Source: Chryseobacterium sp. MA9 (GTDB taxonomy: Bacteria; Bacteroidota; Bacteroidia; Flavobacteriales; Weeksellaceae). Taken from it: a stretch of DNA of 64,000 nucleotides. Every line of letters begins with the position of its first letter. Within the stretch, counting starts at the first letter, position 1. The notes beneath the pieces are model-generated. The model was not told where the DNA came from. It saw only the letters and a list, made by a program, of their open reading frames with translations, and made no database searches. The stretch lies in NCBI RefSeq assembly GCF_024399315.1, contig NZ_CP075170.1:1054001-1118000 (forward strand), written 5' to 3'. The position numbers were made by a program, and so were the translations under genes. Positions 7,486-14,814 of the stretch are shown here, piece after piece.

Positions 7486-7595
7486 AACAAATAATAATGC
7501 AAACAATAATAACTCGAACTAGCTCCTTTCTAACCTTATTATCTTTTTTCTTCATTTCTTGTCAAACAAAAACTGTTACCAACTACGTTAAATAA
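7479..7595 (+). pseudogene. Lipoprotein signal-peptide stub
   Basis: A 38-codon frame starting at an ATG that overlaps the end of the preceding gene. It reads as a lipoprotein leader (hydrophobic LTLLSFFF, lipobox FISC, then QTKTVTNYVK) and stops 16 residues after the start of that stretch. It looks like the 5' end of a lost exported lipoprotein, perhaps another immunity protein. It is too short for certainty. Confidence 0.4.
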
Positions 7596-7605
7596 CTAAT
7601 CTTAA

Positions 7606-7634
7606 AAACAGGCAATATAAATGGTTGCCTGTTT
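7606..7634 (+). terminator. Perfect 10-bp hairpin before the truncated cassette
   Basis: AAACAGGCAA and TTGCCTGTTT pair perfectly around a nine-base loop, followed by ACTTTTTAAAG. It lies just before the Rhs-core stub, as the hairpin at 1469-1494 does. A TTG within it is not a real start. Confidence 0.65.
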
Positions 7635-7706
7635 ACTTTTTAAAGAAAGCTAATATTTATGCTACCGATCAGGTAGGAAACATCAGACTGGCGTATTACA
7701 AGGATG

Positions 7707-7856
7707 CTTCCGGAAATCTGAAGACAGATAGAACCACCCATTTTTATCCTTTCGGGTTAGAGTTTGGAGGGGAGTTGAATACTTCAAATTCAATCACTCC
7801 AAATTATAGATATTCCACACAAGGACAGGAAAAACAGACAGAAACAGGCTGGAGTT
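7707..7856 (+). repeat. 150-bp exact direct repeat, copy 2
   Basis: Identical to 4983-5132. Homology ends abruptly at 7856, where a terminator-like hairpin begins. Confidence 0.85.
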
Positions 7857-7877
7857 ACCATATCATAAGATGTGGTA
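7856..7877 (+). terminator. Hairpin with T tract abutting the broken cassette
   Basis: TACCATA pairs with TGTGGTA (one G-U) over an eight-base loop and continues into CTTTTTTATTTTC. It starts exactly where Rhs homology ends, so a deletion probably joined the core stub to the terminator of a lost gene. Confidence 0.6.
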
Positions 7878-8128
7878 CTTTTTTATTTTCATAATACCTA
7901 TTACTTCTTTTAAAATCCAGAATTCACTTCAATTCATTTGAAATCATCAGATATATACCTTTATTGTCAAATTTACTATAATGGAATACAAAATTATTTC
8001 GTATTTTGGTTTACCTATTAAAATAATAATTTAAAGTACTTAAAAATGTTTAAAATATCAACTTTAAGGCTCTGATTATCATTTTTTAATAATCAAAAAA
8101 GAAAAATCTCTAATCCTTGAAATAATAT

Positions 8129-8323
8129 ATGAAGAAGTATCCAATTCCTGCAAATGAAGAAAGCCGAATGAGGAAACTGGAGTTTTTTGACCTTTTAAAT
8201 CTGGAAAAAGATCCCCAGTTAGATATTTTTGCAGAAACAGCATGTCTGGTAACCGACTGTCCGGCAGCGCTTATTGCCATGATGGAAAGTGAGACCCAGA
8301 CTATCCAAAGCTGTGTGGGGCTT
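8129..8323 (+). pseudogene. 5' fragment of a GAF-domain sensor protein gene
   Basis: The first 65 residues (ESRMRKLEFFDLLNLEKDPQ, LDIFAETACLVTDCPAALI, QTIQSCVGL) match the start of GAF domains of the kind fused to histidine kinases in Bacteroidetes. After GL the frame enters the antisense of another gene fragment and stops at 8386. The intact gene would be several hundred residues long. It is truncated by the rearrangement at about 8324-8334. Confidence 0.65.
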
Positions 8324-8334
8324 GCTGCAGCCAA

Positions 8335-8559
8335 ATCTTTATTCCAGGTATATAATCTTCCAAGAAAAACGGAAATATCAGTATAATTGGGAGCTTTTTC
8401 CAATGCCTCTTTGGCCAGTGCTATAGATGTAGTATAGTCTTTCTGTTCAAAAGCAGTATTGCGGGCTTTAACAAACAGTTCATCAGCAGTAAGATTCTGC
8501 TGGCCATACATTGTAATTGGAAAAAGTAATGCTAATAAAAAGGTCGGATATCTTTTCAT
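8335..8559 (-). pseudogene. 5' fragment of a YaiO-like outer-membrane protein gene
   Basis: On the minus strand from 8559, a signal peptide (MKRYPTFLLALLFPITMYGQ) is followed by a TPR-like segment (ADELFVKARNTAFEQKDY, ALAKEALEKAPNY, VFLGRLYTWNKD). That is the start of YaiO-type beta-barrel proteins or a similar TPR protein. After residue 75 homology is lost and the frame runs antisense through the GAF fragment, stopping at 8110. A minus-strand TATATTTG box at 8595-8602 may be its surviving promoter. The family assignment is moderate; the truncation is clear. Confidence 0.6.
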
Positions 8560-8749
8560 CGAGGGTTATTATTAATAAGCTACATCTTGTATCACAAATA
8601 TATTGAACTTTTACCTCACAGCCCAGAGATTATTCATCAAAACTTATATTTTTAAGATTATTATTCTATAAAACATCACCTAATAGATATTTATGATGGA
8701 ATAATTATTGTCGTAATTTAAAATAATTGATTTTCTCAAAACCTTCATC

Positions 8750-9529
8750 ATGAAAATAGCAACCTATAATGTCAACGGAATCAACGGCCGGCTGCCTGTT
8801 TTATTGAAATGGCTGAAAGAAGCAGCACCCGATATTGTCTGTCTTCAGGAATTGAAAGCACCTCAGGAACGTTTTCCCTTACAGGAAATTAACAAAGCAG
8901 GCTATGAGGCTATCTGGAATGGGCAAAAAAGTTGGAATGGAGTCGCTATACTGGCAAAAAACAGAGAGATTACAGAGGTGCAAAGATCTTTACCGGGTGA
9001 TACGGAAGACGTTCAAAGCCGTTATATTGAAGCAATCATTAATAAAATGGTTATCTGCTGTCTTTATCTCCCGAATGGCAATCCTTATCCCGGATCTAAA
9101 TTCGATTATAAATTATCCTGGCTCAAACGTTTTAAAAGGCGAACCAACCAGCTGATCAAGCTGGAACTTCCTGCCATCCTTATTGGTGATTTCAATATTA
9201 TTCCAGAACCTATTGATGTATATAAGCCTGAGCGTTGGGAAAATGACGCCCTGTACAGAACAGAAGTAAGAAAAGCGTATAAGGATCTTCAGAAAAAAGG
9301 CTGGCTTGATGCTATACGAAGTCTTTATCCGGATGAAAAAGTCTATACCTTTTGGGATTACTTATATAAAGCTTACGATCGAAATGCTGGAATGAGGCTT
9401 GATCATATTTTACTAAGTCCTTATCTTCACTCACGATTAGCATCTGGTGGAGTAGACAGCTATGTACGCGGCTGGGAAAAAAGCAGCGATCACGCTCCCG
9501 TGTGGATTGAACTTTCGGATGAACTGTAA
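8750..9529 (+). CDS. xth: Exodeoxyribonuclease III
   Basis: The 259-residue protein has the full ExoIII/AP-endonuclease layout of the EEP fold: MKIATYNVNGIN with the metal-site Asn, VCLQELKAP with the metal-binding Glu, ILIGDFNIIPEPIDVY, TFWDYLYKAYDRNAGMRLDHIL and the C-terminal SSDHAPVW with the catalytic His. The enzyme cleaves DNA at abasic sites and degrades 3' ends during base-excision repair in the cytoplasm. Length fits the family (about 250-270). It is the first intact housekeeping gene after the toxin locus and appears monocistronic. Confidence 0.95.
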   Translation: MKIATYNVNGINGRLPVLLKWLKEAAPDIVCLQELKAPQERFPLQEINKAGYEAIWNGQKSWNGVAILAKNREITEVQRSLPGDTEDVQSRYIEAIINKMVICCLYLPNGNPYPGSKFDYKLSWLKRFKRRTNQLIKLELPAILIGDFNIIPEPIDVYKPERWENDALYRTEVRKAYKDLQKKGWLDAIRSLYPDEKVYTFWDYLYKAYDRNAGMRLDHILLSPYLHSRLASGGVDSYVRGWEKSSDHAPVWIELSDEL

Positions 9530-9548
9530 TTACAGAAATTCATAAATA

Positions 9549-9580
9549 ATATACTCCCGATGTAAAAATCAGGAGCATAT
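9549..9580. terminator. Imperfect hairpin between convergent genes
   Basis: CTCC/GGAG and GAT/ATC pair with two internal mismatches and flanking AT pairs. It lies between xth (+) and the XRE/S24 regulator (-) and may serve both. Confidence 0.4.
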
Positions 9581-9605
9581 ATTATATAATAAGTATTGTA
9601 AATAA

Positions 9606-10394
9606 TTAAGACTGTTTTCTGCGGCGGCCAGAAACCTTTTTATCAAGGTCCCTGATATCCTGTCTCAGCTCACGGAACATTTCTTTAAAGTTATAGCTTT
9701 CATAGTCACCAGGCTCAAAATCCTCCGGAAAAATTCCTGAAGCATACTGCCAGATTTCTACAACTTCTTCAAACGGAATCTCATAAGGTTCATAAAAAGA
9801 ATTGTCAGCGCTTACACAGATTGCATTTTCTCTTCTTTCCTTAAAACGTTTATAAGTAATCCCGTCATTCAACGTTACAAAAACATAGGTTTTTCCCTGT
9901 TTCAAATCATTGATTCCTTCCACATATTTTCCTACAATATAGGATCCGTTTCTGAATGGAGGCATAGAATCTCCATCTGCAGGGAATGCTCTGTATTTTC
10001 CGTTAGTAAGAAAAGGAAGAGCAATACGTTGAAGACTCTCAATATAATCTACATCACTATAACCTTCCAGATATCCCATAGAAGCTTTTTGAGGGATAAT
10101 TTCTATTGTATCATTTCCATGGGTATCTACCGCCACGGGAAGAACAATTCTGTTGTCCGGCAGTTTCAGCATATCATCCATAGGGTACTTCTGGATATCT
10201 ACGGACAGCATAAGATCAATGCTTACATGAAAATATTTAGAGATTTTTATAAGAAGTTCGATAGGAGGTTCAGATATTCCGTTCTCATATTTTGAATACC
10301 GGACTCTGGAAATCATCAGTTCATCGGCCACATTTTGTTGTGAGAGCTTTCTCTTGGCCCTTAAGAAGCGTATATTATTTGAAAAAATTGACAT
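9606..10394 (-). CDS. XRE-family transcriptional regulator with S24 (LexA-like) domain
   Basis: Starting at the ATG at 10394, the 262-residue protein has an N-terminal helix-turn-helix (NIRFLRAKRKLSQQNVADEL, SRVRYSKYENG) and a C-terminal LexA/S24 peptidase-like domain: PADGDSMPPF with the nucleophile Ser, and TYKRFKERR with the general-base Lys. Longer in-frame starts upstream are excluded because they would run through the promoter at 10412-10441. Such CI-like repressors undergo RecA-stimulated or regulated self-cleavage; in Bacteroidetes many are stand-alone stress regulators. Targets are not evident. It is divergent from the bacteriocin-like gene at 10845, with 450 bp between. Confidence 0.88.
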   Translation of the reverse strand: MSIFSNNIRFLRAKRKLSQQNVADELMISRVRYSKYENGISEPPIELLIKISKYFHVSIDLMLSVDIQKYPMDDMLKLPDNRIVLPVAVDTHGNDTIEIIPQKASMGYLEGYSDVDYIESLQRIALPFLTNGKYRAFPADGDSMPPFRNGSYIVGKYVEGINDLKQGKTYVFVTLNDGITYKRFKERRENAICVSADNSFYEPYEIPFEEVVEIWQYASGIFPEDFEPGDYESYNFKEMFRELRQDIRDLDKKVSGRRRKQS

Positions 10395-10411
10395 TGATAA
10401 AAGTATGTAAG

Positions 10412-10441
10412 CAAAAATACAAAATTTGAATGCGTTACCAA
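10412..10441 (-). promoter_or_regulatory. Promoter of the XRE/S24 regulator
   Basis: On the minus strand, TTG (10439-10441), 19 bp, TATTTTTG (10412-10419), a full match to the Bacteroidetes primary-sigma consensus TTG-N19/20-TAnnTTTG. It sits 17 bases before the ATG, so the leader is very short. Confidence 0.75.
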
Positions 10442-10844
10442 CCACCGGAGCAGGTTTTACTATAAGATATAAGAAAATTTGTCTGATCCTCTTTCCATTT
10501 TTTACTAAAAACGAACAAATTTTCATACCCGAACAGTCAATTTTAACACGCTGAAAGTTGATTTCTGAACAAATATAGAAGGCTTTGCATAGTTTAAATA
10601 ATAATCATTAATAAATAGAATTTAGTACAGAAATAATAACTCTAAATTTCACAAATTGAATTATTATTTTTAACATTTAGTAAATCAATCACATATAAGT
10701 GAAAACCATATTTTTACTAAAATACACATATATTAATGAAATATTAAATAATAAAAACATATGATTAATTTATTGAAAATAATTTGCAATTGTAATATTA
10801 TTATTCATATATTCGTGATGTAATAATCATATAAAATTATAGTT
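10442..10844. other. AT-rich divergent intergenic region
   Basis: It separates the XRE/S24 gene from the bacteriocin-like gene. It is strongly AT-rich with no credible gene. A TAATTTG near-match to the -7 box occurs at about 10780, one T short of consensus. Confidence 0.4.
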
Positions 10845-11129
10845 ATGAAAAACTTAAAAAAATTAGACAGAAACGAATTAAAAGCTATTTCAGGTAACGG
10901 ATTACTAGATCCAATCGGTACTTTACTAGGTGGATTAGGAGGTGTAGTTGGTGGAGTAGTAGGCGGAGTAGGTACTATCGTTGGTGGTGTAGTTACTGGC
11001 GTAGGATCTACAGTAGGTGGTGTAGTTGGCGGTGTAAGCACTGTTGTAACTAACGCTTTATGCCAAACACAATGTGTTGTAAATGGTGTAATTCACATCA
11101 AATTACTTGAGTGTGGTTCTACTTGCTAA
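10845..11129 (+). CDS. Bacteriocin-like peptide with glycine-zipper core and CX3C-X12-CX3C tail
   Basis: The 94-residue peptide opens with MKNLKKLDRNELKAISGNG, the leader form of Bacteroidetes bacteriocin-like and GG-leader peptides (Leu-Lys-x-Leu-x-Arg-x-Glu-Leu-Lys, then a glycine site). Residues about 26-65 are almost only Gly and Val with Thr/Ser, repeating GGVVGG-type units: a glycine zipper able to insert into or oligomerise in membranes. The end has Cys73, Cys77, Cys90 and Cys94, an evenly spaced CX3C-X12-CX3C. It is monocistronic with its own terminator. No C39 peptidase exporter or modifying enzyme is in the window. A secreted antimicrobial peptide is the best guess; the activity is inferred. 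Confidence 0.7.
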   Translation: MKNLKKLDRNELKAISGNGLLDPIGTLLGGLGGVVGGVVGGVGTIVGGVVTGVGSTVGGVVGGVSTVVTNALCQTQCVVNGVIHIKLLECGSTC

Positions 11130-11156
11130 TCAGTAAGAATAGACATTAAAAATCAT

Positions 11157-11176
11157 TCCGCTCTGAAAAGAGCGGA
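11157..11176 (+). terminator. Rho-independent terminator with GAAA loop
   Basis: TCCGCTCT pairs perfectly with AGAGCGGA around GAAA and is followed by TTTTTTA. It ends the bacteriocin-like transcript 28 bases after the stop. Confidence 0.9.
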
Positions 11177-11344
11177 TTTTTTATATCCATGCAGATAATT
11201 TATAACATCCTCAATCAAGTACTTATCTTTATTCCGTGGTCTTTTTGATGAAAATCAAATAAAGCAACATTATCAATTAAGCCCCAAAGTCTTTGTATTT
11301 CGGAGCTTTATGGTTTTCCACATTTTATATATCAATAAGTGTAT

Positions 11345-11352
11345 TATATTTG
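11345..11352 (+). promoter_or_regulatory. Candidate -7 box TATATTTG
   Basis: An exact TAnnTTTG box 41 bases before the ATG at 11394. No TTG at the right distance was seen, so this is a partial promoter match. Confidence 0.45.
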
Positions 11353-11393
11353 TGTAAACTAAGAATTGAAATCCAATATATTAAATAACAATT

Positions 11394-12101
11394 ATGAAAA
11401 AAACAATTACTTTTTTTACTATTCTTTTATCAGTAGTTTATATTCAAGCTCAAGAAGATATTGACTTATTGACATACGAAAAGACTCAGGATATTAGTTT
11501 TTTTAACACTATTAAAAATGGCGCTCAGGTTAAGGAATATATAACAACGAGTAAAAATAGTGTGAAGGTAGGTGATACTTTAATATTAGGATCTCCTACT
11601 TCTGAAGAACTTAATACAAGAACTTATTCAGGAAGTTATGGGAATAGAGCAAGAGGAGGTATTGCACAATCAAGAAGTACTTCAAAAAAAACTTATGAAT
11701 TTATACAAATGGGGAGGCCAGCTGGATTCGGAAGTATTATGTCTGCTATGGGTGGTGACGCACAGAATATGGCAGATAACAGTTTAAAAAATACCAAAGT
11801 TATTGTCAGAGAGATAAAAACATATCATAGAGGCAGTAAAAATAAACCTTTGTATGTAGTGATGGTTTTGGGAGAAATAAATGATAGAGCTTTTGGAATT
11901 AATAAATATTTAAGTGTTATGGACACAGAGTTAGGAATTGAGTCTGGTGAAATTCTTTTAAAAAACAGAAAAATAACTAGAGATGAAGCGATTGCAAAAT
12001 TAAAAGAGGCAAAAGAACTAGTAGAAATTGATATGATGAGCAAAGAAAAGTTTGAAGAATTAAAAAAAGAACTTGCTCCGATTATTAACAATAATAACTA
12101 A
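11394..12101 (+). CDS. Secreted protein with SHOCT-like C-terminus, function unknown
   Basis: The 235-residue protein starts with a signal peptide cut after QAQ (residues 1-19). The middle has a Gly/Ser/Arg-rich stretch (YSGSYGNRARGGIAQSRS) and a beta-rich part (LYVVMVLGEINDRAFGINKY). The end (EAIAKLKEAKELVEIDMMSK, EKFEELKKELAPII) resembles a SHOCT short helical-hairpin motif, as seen at the ends of Bacteroidetes proteins of unknown role. It stands alone. The leader is sure; the SHOCT likeness is by eye. Confidence 0.6.
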   Translation: MKKTITFFTILLSVVYIQAQEDIDLLTYEKTQDISFFNTIKNGAQVKEYITTSKNSVKVGDTLILGSPTSEELNTRTYSGSYGNRARGGIAQSRSTSKKTYEFIQMGRPAGFGSIMSAMGGDAQNMADNSLKNTKVIVREIKTYHRGSKNKPLYVVMVLGEINDRAFGINKYLSVMDTELGIESGEILLKNRKITRDEAIAKLKEAKELVEIDMMSKEKFEELKKELAPIINNNN

Positions 12102-12465
12102 GAATAAATCCAGAAAATTAATACAGATTACTACAGAACCAAAACTCATCCAAATTCAACAGTGTGGTTAGAACCTGTAACTGATAACAGAATATCATAA
12201 ATAATTGATTTTCTGTTATCAGGATAAGCTAATTTAAAATTAAACACATATTCCATTTAACATAATATAAATTATAGGATAAAAAAAATACCTTTATAAT
12301 TATTTTATGTAAACTACTTTAATATATTGGATTGCCAGGCAGACATTCAGTAAACAAAAAGAAATAATCGAGGAACGTCCCTAAAAACATAAAAACTTGC
12401 CACATGACAGTTTTTACAATGCTAAAACAAAATACCTTTATCCTAACCAAAAAAAATAAAATAAT
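12102..12465. other. Intergenic region with a perfect 12-bp inverted repeat
   Basis: Nothing protein-like was found. At 12181-12222, CTGATAACAGAA and TTCTGTTATCAG form a perfect 12-bp stem with an 18-base loop, probably the terminator of the gene ending at 12101. The rest is AT-rich upstream DNA of the VOC gene. Confidence 0.5.
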
Positions 12466-12861
12466 ATGAAACCTAAAATGATCTGGGCCAATCTGGCCGT
12501 AACCGACCTTGAACGCACACAGAAATTCTATACTGAGCTGGGATTTAAGTCTAATAACCCACATAGTTCTAATGAATTGGTTAGTTTCTTTATGGCTGGA
12601 AATGAATTAATTATGCATTTTTTCTTAAAAAATGTTATAGAAAACAACCTGAAAAGCATGAAATTTGGAGATCCTCAAAATTCTAACGAAATTATATTCA
12701 CCCTTTCTGCTGAAAGTAAAAACCAAGTAGATGAATGGGCTGAAGAAGTAAAAAATGCTGGAGGAACCATTGTTTCAGAGCCTGAGAGCTTTGGAGAAAA
12801 TTACTACGGTTTTGTGTTTGCAGATCCTGATGGACACAAGTTTAATGTATTTTTCATGTAG
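12466..12861 (+). CDS. VOC-family (glyoxalase/bleomycin-resistance fold) protein
   Basis: 131 residues with the paired beta-alpha-beta-beta-beta layout of the VOC superfamily: MIWANLAVTDLERTQKFYTE at the N-terminus and FVFADPDGHKFNVFF at the end. The group acts as dioxygenases, glyoxalases or drug-binding proteins, usually as dimers with a metal. The substrate cannot be told from sequence. It lies alone between two intergenic stretches of more than 190 bp. Confidence 0.85.
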   Translation: MKPKMIWANLAVTDLERTQKFYTELGFKSNNPHSSNELVSFFMAGNELIMHFFLKNVIENNLKSMKFGDPQNSNEIIFTLSAESKNQVDEWAEEVKNAGGTIVSEPESFGENYYGFVFADPDGHKFNVFFM

Positions 12862-13057
12862 GCTTACAAAATATTTTTCCCTATATTTGACATTCAACAG
12901 ATAAATATGAACCGCTCGAACTGTCTGCCTCCTCCGGCACCTTAATATTTTCAATTTAATTTGAAGTGTACTCATGTCGTTAACTTATTAATGACATGGT
13001 ATGTTATGCTTCTCATTCTAATAAAATATTAATTCAAACTTTACAGTTCATTACCCA

Positions 13058-13930
13058 ATGAAAAAATCATATTTATTATTGCATCTGGCCGTAATACTGG
13101 CCGGGTTTACAGGTGTATTCGGGAAATTAATCACTCTTAACGAAGGTTTGCTGGTCTGGTACAGACTCCTCTTCTCCTCCATTATATTATTCTTTATCTT
13201 AAAGCTCTTGAGAATTCCAACTGATATTTCTTTTCGGGGGAAAATTCAGATTTCAAAAGCCGGCTTGCTGCTTACGTTACACTGGCTTCTTTTTTATGCC
13301 AGTATAAAATATGCCAATATCTCTATTGGTGTGGTATGCTATTGTCTCACAAGCTTTTTCACTGCAGTGTTCAAGCCTGTTATTGATAAAGAGAAATTCA
13401 AGCTTTCAGAATTACTTCTCAGTATGCTGACGATTGTAGGAATTAGTTTAATATTTCATTTTGATACTTCCTATCAGTTTGGGATTATTTTAGGAGTTTT
13501 TTCATCTGCATTCGGTGCTCTGTATACCATTTATAACACACGTCCGGTGAGTCATTTTGATACTAAAGTGATCAACTATTATCAGATGATTGCTGGTACT
13601 TTATGCTGGGGAGCGTTTTTGCCCGTGTATCTCCTCTTTTTTCAGTCAGATAGCATAGTTCCTGGCTTGAAAAACACGGCTTATTTGGGTGTTTTATCAC
13701 TTTTTTGTACTGTTGGTTTATATGTAATGTTTGCAGAGGTTTTGAAGAAAATTCCGGCATTTACGGTCAATTTAACCTATAATCTGGAACCCGTATATGC
13801 AATCATTATGGCCTTTTTATTTTTCGGAGAAAGCAAAGAAGTAAATCTTTCGTTTTATATAGGATTGGTGTTTATTATTGCTTCTGTGGTTATACAGACA
13901 TTAATTTCACTAAAAAAGGTAAAATATTAA
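13058..13930 (+). CDS. EamA-family (DMT superfamily) transporter
   Basis: The 290-residue protein has ten hydrophobic segments in two EamA repeats; the second repeat contains VNLTYNLEPVYAIIMAFLFF with the conserved E-P of the family and a GESKEV loop. These proteins export metabolites, amino acids or drugs across the inner membrane. The substrate is unknown. A bidirectional terminator follows. A second, different EamA transporter is encoded at 51717-52595. Confidence 0.88.
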   Translation: MKKSYLLLHLAVILAGFTGVFGKLITLNEGLLVWYRLLFSSIILFFILKLLRIPTDISFRGKIQISKAGLLLTLHWLLFYASIKYANISIGVVCYCLTSFFTAVFKPVIDKEKFKLSELLLSMLTIVGISLIFHFDTSYQFGIILGVFSSAFGALYTIYNTRPVSHFDTKVINYYQMIAGTLCWGAFLPVYLLFFQSDSIVPGLKNTAYLGVLSLFCTVGLYVMFAEVLKKIPAFTVNLTYNLEPVYAIIMAFLFFGESKEVNLSFYIGLVFIIASVVIQTLISLKKVKY

Positions 13931-13961
13931 ATAAAGCAGTTTAAGCAATTTTATTTAAACC

Positions 13962-13999
13962 AAAACCGGACACTTAAATTAACTTAAGTGCCCGGTTTT
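13962..13999. terminator. Bidirectional terminator
   Basis: AAAACCGG-A-CACTTAA pairs with TTAAGTG-C-CCGGTTTT, 15 pairs with one mismatch and a six-base loop. A and T tracts on both sides serve the EamA gene (+) and the ElyC-like gene (-). Confidence 0.85.
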
Positions 14000-14031
14000 A
14001 TTATAATAAGCTTTAAATAAGCTGTAGAATA

Positions 14032-14814
14032 TTATTTATTCAATCCCAAACTGTTATACAGCTGCACCTGCCATATTCCCAGAACCTCTTTAAGCATCAC
14101 AAAAGTAAATGCAGCATTATAGCTGTTGGGAAATATTGTTATTTCAGTATCTATAAAATCTGAGGCTTGTGGAACAGGATTTAATCCAAATGTATGAAAC
14201 AGAGCAACAGATCTTTTCATATGAAACCCAGAAGTAACCAAATATATGCTGGAAGGAGCAAGATTTTTTATTATTTTACTGGAATACTTTGCATTTTCAT
14301 ACGTATTCATGCTTTTATCTTCCTTGATGATATCAGAATCTGATACCCCCATTTTTTTTAAATTTTCACTGAATAATTCTGCTTCACTTGTATGTCCTCT
14401 TCCCTTTCCGGAAATTACTATTTTGCAGGGTGTATTATTTTTCTTGAATTCATAATACAATTGATAGGTTGTGACAATTCTGGAATAAGACATCGTATGC
14501 AGCTTTTCTGTATTGTTAATATCTACAATTCCACCACCCAGTACAACAATAACGGGATTCTGAGAAGCTGAACTCTTCAACTCAGAAGTATTGATGTAGC
14601 TTTTCTGCAGGTATCCTGAGATTAATTTCCCCAGAAAACCATTTCCTATAAAAATGATGATTAAAACGACTGCTGTACCAATTCCTTTTCTCAGATTTTT
14701 GCGTTTACCTTTTCTTTTCAGCATAGCAATGATAACTACCGCAAGAAATAATAAGAAATAAGGTTCTGTAAAAAGCTGTAAAACCCGAAATAAAAGGTCA
14801 AGTAAAAATTTCAT
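14032..14814 (-). CDS. ElyC/SanA/YdcF-family (DUF218) membrane protein
   Basis: 260 residues. Two membrane helices lie at about residues 15-30 and 45-66, then a periplasmic DUF218 domain with NPVIVVLGGGIVD, IVISGKGRGHTSEAELF, NTYENAKYS and IYLVTSGFHMKRSVALF, the conserved core motifs of the family. ElyC of E. coli is tied to peptidoglycan and lipid-carrier metabolism and envelope integrity. The two-helix form seen here is the ElyC type. It is convergent with the EamA gene. Confidence 0.85.
   Translation of the reverse strand: MKFLLDLLFRVLQLFTEPYFLLFLAVVIIAMLKRKGKRKNLRKGIGTAVVLIIIFIGNGFLGKLISGYLQKSYINTSELKSSASQNPVIVVLGGGIVDINNTEKLHTMSYSRIVTTYQLYYEFKKNNTPCKIVISGKGRGHTSEAELFSENLKKMGVSDSDIIKEDKSMNTYENAKYSSKIIKNLAPSSIYLVTSGFHMKRSVALFHTFGLNPVPQASDFIDTEITIFPNSYNAAFTFVMLKEVLGIWQVQLYNSLGLNK

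Larger units (their letters stand above)
7643..7894 (+). pseudogene. Truncated Rhs-core stub without toxin domain
   Basis: The frame reads KKANIYATDQVGNIRLAYYK, SGNLKTDRTT, YPFGLEFGGE and TETGWS, the standard Rhs pre-core, then leaves homology at 7857 and stops at 7892-7894. The hallmark WRNYDA-GRFF-DPL segment and any toxin are gone. Most of it is an exact copy of the cassette at 4983-5132. No start codon or signal peptide belongs to it. It is a broken third cassette. Confidence 0.75.

Noticed and set aside
7625..7894. Independent protein starting at TTG 7625
   Set aside because: The TTG lies inside a perfect terminator-like hairpin and the frame is only Rhs-core homology without toxin.
8129..8386. 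A complete 85-residue GAF-like small protein
   Set aside because: Only the first 65 residues are GAF-like; the rest is antisense of another gene fragment, so it is a truncated gene and not a small protein.
10395..10526. Longer N-terminus of the XRE/S24 regulator
   Set aside because: The extension runs through a full TTG-N19-TATTTTTG promoter on the same strand and precedes the normal HTH start.
10805..11041. Thr/Pro-rich minus-strand frame opposite the bacteriocin-like gene
   Set aside because: It is the mirror image of Gly/Val codons in the real gene and has no support of its own.
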